DNA from: Acidimicrobiaceae bacterium
Lineage (GTDB): Bacteria; Actinomycetota; Acidimicrobiia; Acidimicrobiales; RAAP-2
Reading direction: 5' to 3'
Assembly: GCA_027315045.1 (NCBI GenBank)
Contig: DAHUZS010000106.1
Location: 1 to 53,069, forward strand
Length of the DNA: 53,069 nt
Shown here in pieces: positions 25,218 through 33,462 of this stretch. The notes below the pieces were generated by a model. That model was not told the origin of the DNA. It did not search any database and saw only the letters and a program-made list of their open reading frames with translations. Position 1 is the first letter of the stretch. Each line of letters starts with the position of its first letter. Made by a program: the position numbers and the translations under genes.

Positions 25218-26246
25218 TCACCGCATCAGCCCGCGGAACAGCTTCTCGTCCCACTCGGCTCGTGCCGCTCGCCTCATCAGGGCTACCAATGCCTCCGACG
25301 GCGTGCTCCGGCCCTCGACGATGGCGGCAACCTGCTCGGTGATGGGCATCTCGACCCCTACCGACCGAGCCAGCGCCACCAGAGGACCGGCCGCCTTCAC
25401 GCCTTCGGCGATCATGTGCATACCCGAGAGCACGACGCCGAGGGACTCACCTTGTCCGAGCGCGAAACCAACCGAGCGGTTCCTGCTGCGTTCGCTCGTA
25501 CAGGTGGCCACCAGGTCGCCCACCCCGGCCAGCCTCCCGAAGGTCAGCGGTTCGCCGCCCAGTGCAGTGCCGATCCGCCCAAGCTCGGCCAGGCCCCGCG
25601 TGATGAGCGCCGCCCTGGTGTTCTCGCCGAACCCCAGTCCGTCGCTGACCCCGGCAGCCAGGACGATCACGTTCTTCACCGCCCCGGCCACCTCGCAGCC
25701 GATCACGTCGCCGCTCGTGTAGACGCGATAGGTCTCGCTGTGCAGGGAACGTTGGGCGAGTTCGGCCAGCTCGGTCCGGGCAAGGGCGACGACGCTCGCC
25801 GCCGGCTGGCCTCTCGCGATCTCCCCGGCGAGGTTGGGTCCGGTGAGCACGCCGGCCGGGTTGGACGGGAGGACCTCGGCGATGATCTCGGTCATCCGCC
25901 GGTTGGTCCCGCCCTCGATGCCCTTCGTCAGGCTCACCACCGCCACCGCCACCGACCCGGCCAGATGCGACGCCAACGCGCCGAGCACGTCGCGAAAGCC
26001 GTGCGAGGGGACAGCGACGAGGATCATGTCGGCGCCCCCGGCGACCTCGACCAGCTCTGTCGTGGCGCGCAAGTCAGCCGGGAGGTCCAGACCGGGCAGA
26101 TAAGCATCGTTGCGGTGCGACCGGTTGATCGACTCGGCCAGCTCGGCCGAACGGGCCCAGAGGACGGTCGGCCCTCGGCGGACGAGCACCGTGGCGATCG
26201 CGGTGCCCCACGACCCGGCCCCGACGACGTTGACCACCCCCGCCAT
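25218..26246 (-). CDS. gpsA: Glycerol-3-phosphate dehydrogenase [NAD(P)+]
   Basis: A 342-aa cytosolic enzyme reducing dihydroxyacetone phosphate to sn-glycerol-3-phosphate for phospholipids. It has the Rossmann motif GAGSWGTA (9-16), VSLTKGIE, LTGPNLAGEIARGQP, the catalytic Lys in GAVKNVIVLAAG, and the C-terminal AGVGDL with TCTSERSRNR. Length is normal. The ATG at 26246 is followed at once by the core, and TAGGCT lies 8 nt upstream; sequence further upstream in this frame is antisense to cofC. Confidence 0.95.
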   Translation of the reverse strand: MAGVVNVVGAGSWGTAIATVLVRRGPTVLWARSAELAESINRSHRNDAYLPGLDLPADLRATTELVEVAGGADMILVAVPSHGFRDVLGALASHLAGSVAVAVVSLTKGIEGGTNRRMTEIIAEVLPSNPAGVLTGPNLAGEIARGQPAASVVALARTELAELAQRSLHSETYRVYTSGDVIGCEVAGAVKNVIVLAAGVSDGLGFGENTRAALITRGLAELGRIGTALGGEPLTFGRLAGVGDLVATCTSERSRNRSVGFALGQGESLGVVLSGMHMIAEGVKAAGPLVALARSVGVEMPITEQVAAIVEGRSTPSEALVALMRRAARAEWDEKLFRGLMR

Positions 26247-26254
26247 GACCCCGG

Positions 26255-26260
26255 AGCCTA
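26255..26260 (-). promoter_or_regulatory. Probable -10 box of gpsA
   Basis: TAGGCT on the minus strand ends 8 nt before the ATG at 26246. Confidence 0.45.
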
Positions 26261-26349
26261 CGGCTGGCTGCACCGGCGCGATCGGCTCGAACGCCAGCGG
26301 GCGGGGATCTCGGCCCGCCTCGCCAACTGGCCCGGCGTGCTTCGCCCCG

Positions 26350-26355
26350 TACACT
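26350..26355 (+). promoter_or_regulatory. Leaderless-type -10 box of cofC
   Basis: TACACT, exactly 6 nt before the ATG at 26362; it supports that start over the longer open frame. Confidence 0.55.
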
Positions 26356-26361
26356 GGCCCG

Positions 26362-26967
26362 ATGACGGGCACCGCCGGGCCCGACGCCGGCAACCACCAC
26401 CATGCCGGGACCCTCGGCTCCCGGGCCGTGCTCGTACCGGTCAAGTCCTTCGCCGCCGCCAAGCAGCGCCTCGGTGCCGCCCTGCCCGACGACGAACGGC
26501 GGCTGCTCGTGCAGACCATGGCGGCTCGGGTGCTCCTCGCCGCCGCTCCGCTCCCCGTGGCGGTGGTGTGCGACGACGGCGAGGTGGCGAGTTGGGCCCG
26601 GCAGCACGGTGCACTGGTCGTGTGGGAGCCGGGCCGGGGACTGAACGGAGCGGTCGAAGCCGGCGTGACGAGGCTGGCCGACCTCGGGGTGGACGAGGTG
26701 ACGGTGGTCCACGCCGATCTGCCACTGGCCCGGGAGATCGGCTCGCTCGAGCCATTCGAGGGCTTGACGCTCGTCCCGGACCGCCAGGACGACGGGACGA
26801 ACTTGATCCGCCTGCCGTCGCGCTGTGACTTCCGCTTCTCCTATGGACCCGGGTCCTTCGCCCGTCATCTTCAGGAGGGCGGCCGCCTCCGGCTGCCGGT
26901 CACCGTGATTCGGAAGCCCGAACTGGCCTTCGACGTCGACTGGCCCGCCGACCTCACGACCCGGTGA
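26362..26967 (+). CDS. cofC: Coenzyme F420 guanylyltransferase (CofC/FbiD)
   Basis: A 201-aa nucleotidyltransferase of the MobA-like fold that activates 2-phospholactate or phosphoenolpyruvate with GTP in F420 biosynthesis. Features: VPVKSFAAAKQRL at 25-37, VVCDDGEVASWA, EPGRGLNGAVEAG, VVHADLPLA with the metal-binding Asp, and the late DGTNLIRLP and FRFSYGPGSF sequences typical of CofC. It indicates an F420-using organism. Its stop overlaps the GTG of the deacetylase gene (GTGA). Confidence 0.92.
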   Translation: MTGTAGPDAGNHHHAGTLGSRAVLVPVKSFAAAKQRLGAALPDDERRLLVQTMAARVLLAAAPLPVAVVCDDGEVASWARQHGALVVWEPGRGLNGAVEAGVTRLADLGVDEVTVVHADLPLAREIGSLEPFEGLTLVPDRQDDGTNLIRLPSRCDFRFSYGPGSFARHLQEGGRLRLPVTVIRKPELAFDVDWPADLTTR

Positions 26968-27770
26968 CCGGAACCCCCGTTCCTCGCGCCTTTCGGACCG
27001 CGGTGGTCCCCTTCGGCGAGCCGCTACGCCTGGGGGCCGTGACGACCAACTTGGAGGTTCCCGAGCGGGCTCTGGCCATCGGCGCCCACCCAGACGACAT
27101 CGAGATCGGCTGCGGGGGAACCCTGGCCAAGTGGGCTGCCGCCGGCTCGCAGATCCACCACCTGGTGCTCACTGACGGGTCCAAGGGGACCTGGGACCGC
27201 AATCGCGACATCGCCTCGCTCGTCGCGACGAGGCAGGAGGAGCAACGGGAGGCTGCCCGTCTGCTCGGCGGCGGCGAGGTCGGGTTCCTGGACCGGCCCG
27301 ACGGGGAACTCCGCAACACCATCCGCGAGCAATGGGAGGTGAGCCGGTTCATCAGGCAACTCCGGCCGACCGTCGTCCTCGCGCACGATCCCTGGCGTCG
27401 CTACCGTCTCCACCCCGACCACCGCAACGCCGGGTTCGTGGTCACCGACGCGCTGGTGGCCGCCCGGGACCCGCTGTTCTTCACCGATCAGGATCTCGAG
27501 CCTCACCGACCGGTGGCGCTGTTGTTGTTCGAGGCCGACGTCCCGAACCACGTCGAGGACGTGGCCGGGTTCGAGGAGGTGAAAATCCGGGCCCTCCTCG
27601 CGCACCGAAGCCAGTACGAAACGACGCTCGGCATCGAGGCGCCGTCCGACGGCCCGTCCGCCAAGGCGTCGCTATCGGCCTTCACCGACGACATCCGGGC
27701 CAAGCTGGCCGAGCACGGCTCGTTCGCCGGCATCGAACTGGGCGAGAGCTTCCACCGCCTCGAGGTGTGA
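26964..27770 (+). CDS. PIG-L (LmbE-like) deacetylase
   Basis: A 268-aa Zn-dependent N-acetylglucosaminyl-type deacetylase. Zn/catalytic motifs AHPDDIE at 41-47 and HPDHRN at 150-155 are intact. Family members include MshB of mycothiol synthesis and Mca amidases; I cannot assign the substrate here. It is coupled to cofC by a 4-nt overlap and ends just before a perfect terminator hairpin. Confidence 0.88.
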   Translation: MTGTPVPRAFRTAVVPFGEPLRLGAVTTNLEVPERALAIGAHPDDIEIGCGGTLAKWAAAGSQIHHLVLTDGSKGTWDRNRDIASLVATRQEEQREAARLLGGGEVGFLDRPDGELRNTIREQWEVSRFIRQLRPTVVLAHDPWRRYRLHPDHRNAGFVVTDALVAARDPLFFTDQDLEPHRPVALLLFEADVPNHVEDVAGFEEVKIRALLAHRSQYETTLGIEAPSDGPSAKASLSAFTDDIRAKLAEHGSFAGIELGESFHRLEV

Positions 27771-27778
27771 TCGAACGC

Positions 27779-27806
27779 GGAACGGGGACCCGAAGGTCCC
27801 CGTTCC
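27779..27806. terminator. Bidirectional terminator hairpin
   Basis: A perfect 12-bp stem (GGAACGGGGACC with its complement) closes the tetraloop CGAA. It lies 8 nt after the deacetylase stop and 36 nt beyond the stop of the convergent H1-like gene, so it can serve both. Confidence 0.85.
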
Positions 27807-27842
27807 GATGTTCTCGATCGGCCGTGTCGGCCGACTGGCGGG

Positions 27843-28079
27843 TCAGGCCCGCTTGGCGGCCTTCTTGGCCGGCGCGCGCTTGGCAGCCTTCTTCACCGTG
27901 CGCTTGGCGGCCTTCTTGGCCGGCGCGCGCTTGGCGGCCTTCTTGGCCGGCGCCCGCTTGGCGGCCTTCTTGGCCGGCGCGCGCTTCACGGCCTTCTTCA
28001 CCGTGCGCTTGGCGGCCTTCTTGGCCGGTGCGCGCTTAGCGGCCTTCTTGGCCGGAGCTCGCTTCTTTGCGGTTACCAC
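27843..28079 (-). CDS. Histone H1-like Lys/Ala-rich DNA-binding protein
   Basis: A 78-aa protein made almost entirely of repeats of K-R-A-P-A-K-K-A-A with two R-T-V-K-K variants. About half of all residues are Lys or Arg and there is no other fold. Such (S/A)PAKKA tails occur in bacterial H1-like proteins (HctB, AlgP-like, and the C-terminal half of actinobacterial HupB) and bind DNA without sequence specificity. It has no HU domain here, so it is a free tail. The GTG start has the strongest Shine-Dalgarno site of the region (AAGGGAGGT, 6 nt away), suggesting high expression. Confidence 0.8.
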   Translation of the reverse strand: MVTAKKRAPAKKAAKRAPAKKAAKRTVKKAVKRAPAKKAAKRAPAKKAAKRAPAKKAAKRTVKKAAKRAPAKKAAKRA

Positions 28080-28085
28080 AGAGTT

Positions 28086-28094
28086 ACCTCCCTT
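28086..28094 (-). promoter_or_regulatory. Strong ribosome binding site of the H1-like gene
   Basis: AAGGGAGGT on the minus strand, 6 nt before the GTG; it decides this start. Confidence 0.75.
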
Positions 28095-28494
28095 GAGGGT
28101 TCATCGTTGACTCGAGGTGAAGCCTGCGAGCCACCGACGACCGACGTCATCGGGAGCCGCATCGCTGCACCGGCTGCATAACCCGGAACGGAATGGACCG
28201 CCGAGAAAACCGTGCCTCGTTCGACTTGACACTCACGCTCCGAGTTCCCCAGTCACAACGACGTGTTGTGAACTGCTCCGCACGCTGTTCGACAACAGAG
28301 ACGAAACAGCGCGATAAGAATACCTGCTCCGCGCGCGTAACTGAAGGAATTCTTTTCGACGTGCGCGCGCGCACGACTTGGCAACACCCTTCGCGCGCAC
28401 GCGCGCGTCGCGATTCACAACGAATTCGATTCGCGCGCGGCGGTCATGATCCGTCCTGGGCTCGACGAGACACGGTCGCCCGCGCCGAACGATC
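28095..28494. other. Palindrome-rich intergenic region
   Basis: About 400 bp without a convincing gene, between the leftward H1-like gene and the rightward coupling-protein gene. It contains inverted repeats TCACAAC-5-GTTGTGA (28253-28271) and CTGTT-4-AACAG (28285-28298), a perfect 16-bp palindrome of alternating C/G and T/A (28360-28375), a second 17-nt alternating run (28392-28408), further CGCGCG runs near 28330 and 28432, and two GAATTC sites in AT-rich patches. It must hold both promoters; a role as an origin of transfer is possible but unproven. Confidence 0.6.
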
Positions 28495-30030
28495 GTGCAC
28501 GAGACCCTCTCGGAGTGGTCGTCGTGTCGATGCTGCGCGAACGTCCGCCCCACGCCGGTGATCGCGAAGGCGAGCGACGTGTTGGCCGAGCCCGACCATT
28601 CGTCACCGATGACACCGCGAGGGCCTTCCTCAGCGGAGAGCGTGCCGAGTGCCCCCGAGGCGTCGCTTCGAACCGCGTCGCGCCGGTCCGAGCCCGGTCG
28701 TGGGTTCGGGTTCCCCGAAAACGGCCTCTACCTGGGCAAAGGTGCCGGCGGGTGGGCGTGGAGTGGCGCGGAGCGATCGGGGCTGGTCCTCGGGCCTTCC
28801 CGGTCCGGCAAGACGTCGTCGCTGGTGATCCCTAACGTCCTCTCCGCCGCCGGGGCGGTCGTGAGCACATCGACCAAGCCCGACGTCCTCGCGTCCACGG
28901 CAGCCGCCAGGCAAAGGGGCGGATGGACGATGCTCTTCGATCCGAGCGCGTCGATCGACCCCCCGAAAGGAGTCGTCACCGTCGGCTGGTCTCCGTTGGG
29001 CGCGGCAAAGAACTGGGACGGGGCGCTTTCGATAGCCGACGCCATGGTGTACTCACATCGCCGTAGCAACCGCGGAGCGCGCGCTGTGAGTGAAGACCAT
29101 TGGAACGAGCGCGCGAGCTCGTTGTTGGCGCCAGTTCTCCATGCCGCGGCACTCGAGGGCAAGAGCATGCGCGAGGTGCTGTCGTGGGTCGACCGGCACG
29201 ACGGGGCGCCGGCGTTAGCGGTCCTCGAGCACCAAGCCGAGGAACCGATGGCGTGCGACGCACTGAGCGGCATCCTGGCCACCGACGAGAGGGAGCAGTC
29301 GGGTATCTGGTCGACCGCCTCGGGCGTCCTCGCCGCCTACCGGTCGACGTCCGCATTGGCCTCCACCGGTCCCCCGTACCTGGATCCGACGAGCTTCTGC
29401 GAGGCGCCCAACACGCTGTACGTCTGCGCCCCCGGCCGACACCAGCAGCTGGTGGCGCCGCTCGTGGTCGGCCTGCTGAGCGAGATCAAAGACGCCGCCT
29501 ACGAGCGGGCCAGGCCGGGCAGGACCGGGCCGCCGGTCGTGTTCGCGCTAGACGAGGTGGCCAACATCGCCCCTCTCCCCGACCTCCCGTCGATCGTGAG
29601 CGAGGGGGCCGGGCAGGGCCTGCTCGTGCTGGCCTGCCTCCAGGACCTCTCGCAGGCCCGGAGCCGCTGGGGGGTGGAGGCCGAGGGGTTCCTCTCTTTG
29701 TTCGGCACGACGGTGGTGCTCGCAGGGATCGCCGACGTCGCGACGCTCGAGGCACTGTCCACCCTGGCCGGCGACGTCGAGCTCGAGTCCCATGCGCGAG
29801 CCCTCTCGCAGACCGAACGGCGCCTCGTCTCCTCGGTCACGACGGCGACGGTCTTCCGGCGACGGCTTCCCCCCGACGTGATCGCCCGCGGCCGTCCCGA
29901 CGCTGCCCTGGTCATGGACGGACGCCGGCAGATGGGATGGGTCCGGCTCACGCCGGCCCACCGCGACCTTCCCTGGCGGACGCTCGTGGGACCGGCCAGG
30001 GCGCGCGACCGGGACCTGTTCGGGCGGTGA
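28495..30030 (+). CDS. Type IV coupling protein-like ATPase (TraG/TraD/VirD4)
   Basis: Up to 511 aa. Walker A is LGPSRSGKTSS with Lys106; Walker B is VVFALDEVAN with Asp353/Glu354, followed by IAPLPDLPSIVSEGAGQGL and CLQDLSQARSRWG, the TraG/VirD4 signature. In conjugation such ATPases bring the relaxase-DNA complex to the secretion channel. Unusually, no transmembrane segments precede the ATPase, so it would be soluble. The first 70 residues are low in character; the GTG at 28495 is the longest start and the ATG at 28609 may be the real one. It ends 3 bp from the convergent relaxase gene. Confidence 0.85.
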   Translation: MHETLSEWSSCRCCANVRPTPVIAKASDVLAEPDHSSPMTPRGPSSAESVPSAPEASLRTASRRSEPGRGFGFPENGLYLGKGAGGWAWSGAERSGLVLGPSRSGKTSSLVIPNVLSAAGAVVSTSTKPDVLASTAAARQRGGWTMLFDPSASIDPPKGVVTVGWSPLGAAKNWDGALSIADAMVYSHRRSNRGARAVSEDHWNERASSLLAPVLHAAALEGKSMREVLSWVDRHDGAPALAVLEHQAEEPMACDALSGILATDEREQSGIWSTASGVLAAYRSTSALASTGPPYLDPTSFCEAPNTLYVCAPGRHQQLVAPLVVGLLSEIKDAAYERARPGRTGPPVVFALDEVANIAPLPDLPSIVSEGAGQGLLVLACLQDLSQARSRWGVEAEGFLSLFGTTVVLAGIADVATLEALSTLAGDVELESHARALSQTERRLVSSVTTATVFRRRLPPDVIARGRPDAALVMDGRRQMGWVRLTPAHRDLPWRTLVGPARARDRDLFGR

Positions 30031-30033
30031 AGG

Positions 30034-31431
30034 TTAGCGCCCGATCGATGGGGCGTCCCGCTCGAGCGTCGTCGGCCGCCGGCCGCCCAGGCGGACGAGC
30101 GTCTCGCTCACCATCCTCGAGACCTCGAGGTGATCGACCAGCCGGGCCATCGGGAACGCGGCGAGGGGAGCACCGGGTTCGCGCAGCGGGGACGGGCCAC
30201 TCACTCCCCAGCGCTCCCGGTAGCGGTCGATCAGCGCGGCCGCCCGCCGCCATTCCCCCTGCCCGGCCACGCCGACCGGGCGCGACCCGAGGGCGCGGAG
30301 CAGGTGGGGTGGGGGCACGTAGCGGCCCGGTGCCGCCCGGAGCTCGCCGACGCCGATCCCGCAGTCGGCCGCCGGCGTCCAGTGGTCCACGGCCCCCTGG
30401 AGCTCGCACCCCTCGACGCCGGCCCGGCTGGCGGTCGCCCACGCCGCGACGACGTCGCGCCGGCACACGCCCGAGGGTGAAGCGCCGGCGATCACCGCCG
30501 CGAATCGGCCCTCCTCGAGCCGGTCGGGCTCGCCGGCTTCGGGTCGGACACCCGGGGCGAGGTCCAACGGGCGCCCTCCGGCGTGGCGGGACCAGGTCGC
30601 CCGGAGCTGCGGGCCGGGGACGGCCGTCGGCTTGGGCCCCCGGGTCGACGCCCAGGCGACGCGGCGGGCCCGCCCCGAAGATCGCCCGGCGGCCCACAGC
30701 GCCTGCGCGATCTCGGCCGACCGTCCCGAGAGGGCGGCGAGCACCAGCGGGTCGCTCCCCGCGAGCTCCCACCCGCCCGTCGCCCGCCACGACCACGCCA
30801 CGTTCATCCGCTCGGTGAGCAGCGCCCGAAGGTGCGCGTCGTGGAGGGCGCCAGCCGCCCGGGCGTGGACGAAGAGCCCCCTCCCGTCGAGTGCGCTCCA
30901 CCGGCCGTCGGACCCGTGAACCAGGTTGGCCACGACCACGTGGGTGTGCAGATGCGGATCCCCGGCTCGGCTAAGACAGTGGGTGAAGCCGGCGGCGAGG
31001 ACGCCGTCGCAGCCCGAGAGCGCCCGTTCGGAGCCCGAGCCCCGCCGGACAGCGACCGCATGACGCTCCACGTAGTCGACCGCGGCATCGACTGCCTCCC
31101 GGTGTGCGCCGGCCACCAGGTCGCTGGCCTCGGGTCCCTTCAGCCCGAAGACGACGCTCAGGGACTTGGGGACGGTGAAAGTCAGGTCATACCCGGCCAC
31201 CGATCGGCGGCGCGTGGTGAGGACCCGGCCGGTGCCGGGGTGACGGCCCACCAGGAGCCCCTCGAGCGCCGGACCATCGGGTTCACCGGCGAGCCCGACA
31301 GCGGCCGACGCCGTCCCCAGCCAGCGCCCTGCATCACCGGCACGGCCCGGGGCCACCCGCCGCACCTCGTCCCCAAGGTCGCCCAGGTAGTAGCGGGCGC
31401 GCGAATCGCTGACCGTGACCACGTGCAGCAT
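30034..31431 (-). CDS. MobF-family relaxase (TrwC domain only)
   Basis: A 465-aa DNA-nicking relaxase. The N-terminal tyrosine pair is at 14-15 (RARYYLGDL), the conserved YDLTFTVPKSLSVVFGL follows at 81-97, and the metal-binding three-His motif HLHTH is at 160-164 in DPHLHTHVVVANL. All catalytic elements of TrwC/TraI relaxases are present, but the helicase half (another 500-1000 residues) is absent; the remaining C-terminal 200 residues are unknown. The ATG at 31431 is where the domain begins (MLHVVTVSDS). It starts 43 nt after the pafBC stop on the same strand and could be read through from that gene. Confidence 0.9.
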   Translation of the reverse strand: MLHVVTVSDSRARYYLGDLGDEVRRVAPGRAGDAGRWLGTASAAVGLAGEPDGPALEGLLVGRHPGTGRVLTTRRRSVAGYDLTFTVPKSLSVVFGLKGPEASDLVAGAHREAVDAAVDYVERHAVAVRRGSGSERALSGCDGVLAAGFTHCLSRAGDPHLHTHVVVANLVHGSDGRWSALDGRGLFVHARAAGALHDAHLRALLTERMNVAWSWRATGGWELAGSDPLVLAALSGRSAEIAQALWAAGRSSGRARRVAWASTRGPKPTAVPGPQLRATWSRHAGGRPLDLAPGVRPEAGEPDRLEEGRFAAVIAGASPSGVCRRDVVAAWATASRAGVEGCELQGAVDHWTPAADCGIGVGELRAAPGRYVPPPHLLRALGSRPVGVAGQGEWRRAAALIDRYRERWGVSGPSPLREPGAPLAAFPMARLVDHLEVSRMVSETLVRLGGRRPTTLERDAPSIGR

Positions 31432-31474
31432 GGTGACTCCCCGGTGTGCTGCCTCCGGACCGAACGGTCGGTGG

Positions 31475-33427
31475 TCAACCCCCGTAACGCGCGAGGACCC
31501 GTTCTGCCGCCCGTTTCCCCACTTCGACCCACTCGGGCGGGTCGGAGACCCGGGCACCGGGCCCGGCCTGGAGGAGCAGACGCTCGAACCAGGCGGAGCC
31601 GCCGACGGCCAGGGTGACGCGCACCCCGCCGTCGGGGTGGCGGACGCACTCGAGAGTGGGGACGTTGTCGACCACCCACGCCGCCGTCGGGTCGAGCTCC
31701 AACCGGACCACCTCGGACCCGGGTCCCGGCACGAACGGGTCGTCCGAGGGCCCCCTCGGCGTCGGAAGGACGTCGGGCACCGGTCCGCGCTCGTTGACCC
31801 TGCGGATCCGGTCGACCCGGAAACGGCGAAGGCCTCCGGCCCGGTGGCAGAAGGCGTCGAGGTACCAGTGACCGTCGAGCGAGACGACCTGGACCGGGTC
31901 GACCAGGCGGTCCGTGACCTGGTCGGTCGATGCGGAGTGGTACTCGATGTCGGCCGACCGCTGGACCTCGACGAGACGCTGGACTTCGGCGAGCAGCGGG
32001 GGTGCGGGCAGGTCGACGTTGAGGCTCTCTCGGGCCCCGAGGACGGCCTCGAGCTTGGAGGCCGCCCTTGCCAGCGACCCGTCGGCGTCCGCCCCCGGCA
32101 CGGCCAGGATCGTCCTCGCCGCCGCGGCCAGCGCGAAGCCCTCTGCCGGGGTGAGCCGCCGCGGTCGGGCCATGGCCTCGGGCAGGAAGGCCTCCACCGT
32201 GGTGTCGGTGACCACGATCTCCATCAGGGCGTCGGGCGAGTACGGGGGGACACCGCAACAAGCGGCCAGCTCGAGTTCTCGGACCAGCTCGTCGTGGTCC
32301 AGCCCGAACCGCCCGGCCACCTCGTCGAGGGGCGCCGCGCCCACCTTCGCCAACCACCCCACGATGGCCAGGAGACGACGCAGGCGCTGACGGACGTCCC
32401 GCCCGGCACGCCGCTCCACCCCGCCAGAGGAGCTCTCTTCGTCGGTAGGCATCCAGTCGGCGGGCGCCGTGCGGCCGTCCTCGGAGGAACCCGGTGCCGT
32501 CCCCTCGCCCGCCGCGATCGCCCGGAGCCAGGCGACGATCTCGCTCCGGACCGTCGCCGGGCCGATCACCTCGGCGTGGTCCAACAAGCCGAGGACGAAG
32601 GACCGGAACGCCACCCGGTTGGTGACGCTCACCAGTACCTGGACCGACCCGTCGTCGCCGCGGCGCAGGAGTCGCTCGGGACCGAGCTCGTCGAGCACCC
32701 GCTCCGCCTCGATGGCGTCGAGGGCGAGGTGCACCTCCTCGGCGTCCTCGCCCCCGGTCAGCCAGGGTTCGTCGGGCACCGCCGCGTCGGGGTCGAACGC
32801 CTCGGGGAGCTCCCCGCTGCCCTCCGGGCCGACCCTCGGGGTGTCCTCGATCCGGTCCACCCGGAAGCTCCGCGGTGCCCGACGGTCGACGTCCCAGCCC
32901 ACCGCGTACCAGTGACCCCGACGGAACCACAGCCCGGCCGGTGTCATGACGCGCTCGACCCCCCGGTGCACGAAATGCACCAACGCCCGGTTCCGCACCG
33001 CCTCGAACAAGGGGACGAGCGCCGGGGGCGGATCGAGCGAGGCGAGCGGCCGGACCTCACCCAACCCGGTCGCGCCCAGCTTGGCCAGGGCGTCGCGACC
33101 ACTAGGATCGCCGAGGTGCACGCCGGCGACGGCGAGCTGCAACGCCGCCTGTTCATCGGGGGTCAGGTGGAGATCAGGCAGGTAGAAGGTGTCGGGATCG
33201 ATCCGGTACCCGTACTGCTCCGGACCCTCGACCGCCTCGGTCACGAGCGGGATGCCCTCCTCGCGCAGCAGCCGCTTGTCCCGCTCGAACGCCTGGCGCC
33301 GGGCGTCGTGGCCCTCCGGGTAGCCGGGAACGTCCCTCGCCAGCTCGCTCAGGGTCATCGGCCGCTTGGCGCTCAACAGCACGAGGACCAGGTCGGTCAG
33401 GCGCTCCAGCCGGTCGGGCGGGGACAT
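31475..33427 (-). CDS. pafBC: Fused WYL-domain regulator PafBC
   Basis: 650 aa made of two tandem HTH-WYL units, equivalent to PafB and PafC of mycobacteria joined in one chain, as known for some actinobacteria. Unit 1: HTH at 1-60 and WYL near 165-190 (GHWYAVGWDVDR with FRVDRI). Unit 2: HTH-like about 350-400 and WYL near 520-545 (GHWYLDAFCH with FRFRVDRI-type end). In mycobacteria PafBC with RNA polymerase activates the LexA-independent DNA damage response; here this is inferred by homology. No pafA or proteasome genes are adjacent. TACGCT lies 7 nt before the ATG. Confidence 0.9.
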   Translation of the reverse strand: MSPPDRLERLTDLVLVLLSAKRPMTLSELARDVPGYPEGHDARRQAFERDKRLLREEGIPLVTEAVEGPEQYGYRIDPDTFYLPDLHLTPDEQAALQLAVAGVHLGDPSGRDALAKLGATGLGEVRPLASLDPPPALVPLFEAVRNRALVHFVHRGVERVMTPAGLWFRRGHWYAVGWDVDRRAPRSFRVDRIEDTPRVGPEGSGELPEAFDPDAAVPDEPWLTGGEDAEEVHLALDAIEAERVLDELGPERLLRRGDDGSVQVLVSVTNRVAFRSFVLGLLDHAEVIGPATVRSEIVAWLRAIAAGEGTAPGSSEDGRTAPADWMPTDEESSSGGVERRAGRDVRQRLRRLLAIVGWLAKVGAAPLDEVAGRFGLDHDELVRELELAACCGVPPYSPDALMEIVVTDTTVEAFLPEAMARPRRLTPAEGFALAAAARTILAVPGADADGSLARAASKLEAVLGARESLNVDLPAPPLLAEVQRLVEVQRSADIEYHSASTDQVTDRLVDPVQVVSLDGHWYLDAFCHRAGGLRRFRVDRIRRVNERGPVPDVLPTPRGPSDDPFVPGPGSEVVRLELDPTAAWVVDNVPTLECVRHPDGGVRVTLAVGGSAWFERLLLQAGPGARVSDPPEWVEVGKRAAERVLARYGG

Positions 33428-33434
33428 CGGAATC

Positions 33435-33440
33435 AGCGTA
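33435..33440 (-). promoter_or_regulatory. Leaderless-type -10 box of pafBC
   Basis: TACGCT on the minus strand, 7 nt before the ATG at 33427. Confidence 0.5.
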
Positions 33441-33462
33441 GGACGCGCTGCCCCCGGTCGCG

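Noticed and set aside
28226-28231. TTGACA as a -35 of the coupling-protein gene
   Set aside because: No acceptable -10 box lies 16-19 nt downstream; nearby GATAAG has no matching -35 at good spacing.
29100-30818. A 572-codon plus-strand frame overlapping the coupling protein and relaxase genes
   Set aside because: It is Arg/Pro/Ser-rich, crosses both genes in a shadow frame and lacks any motif.
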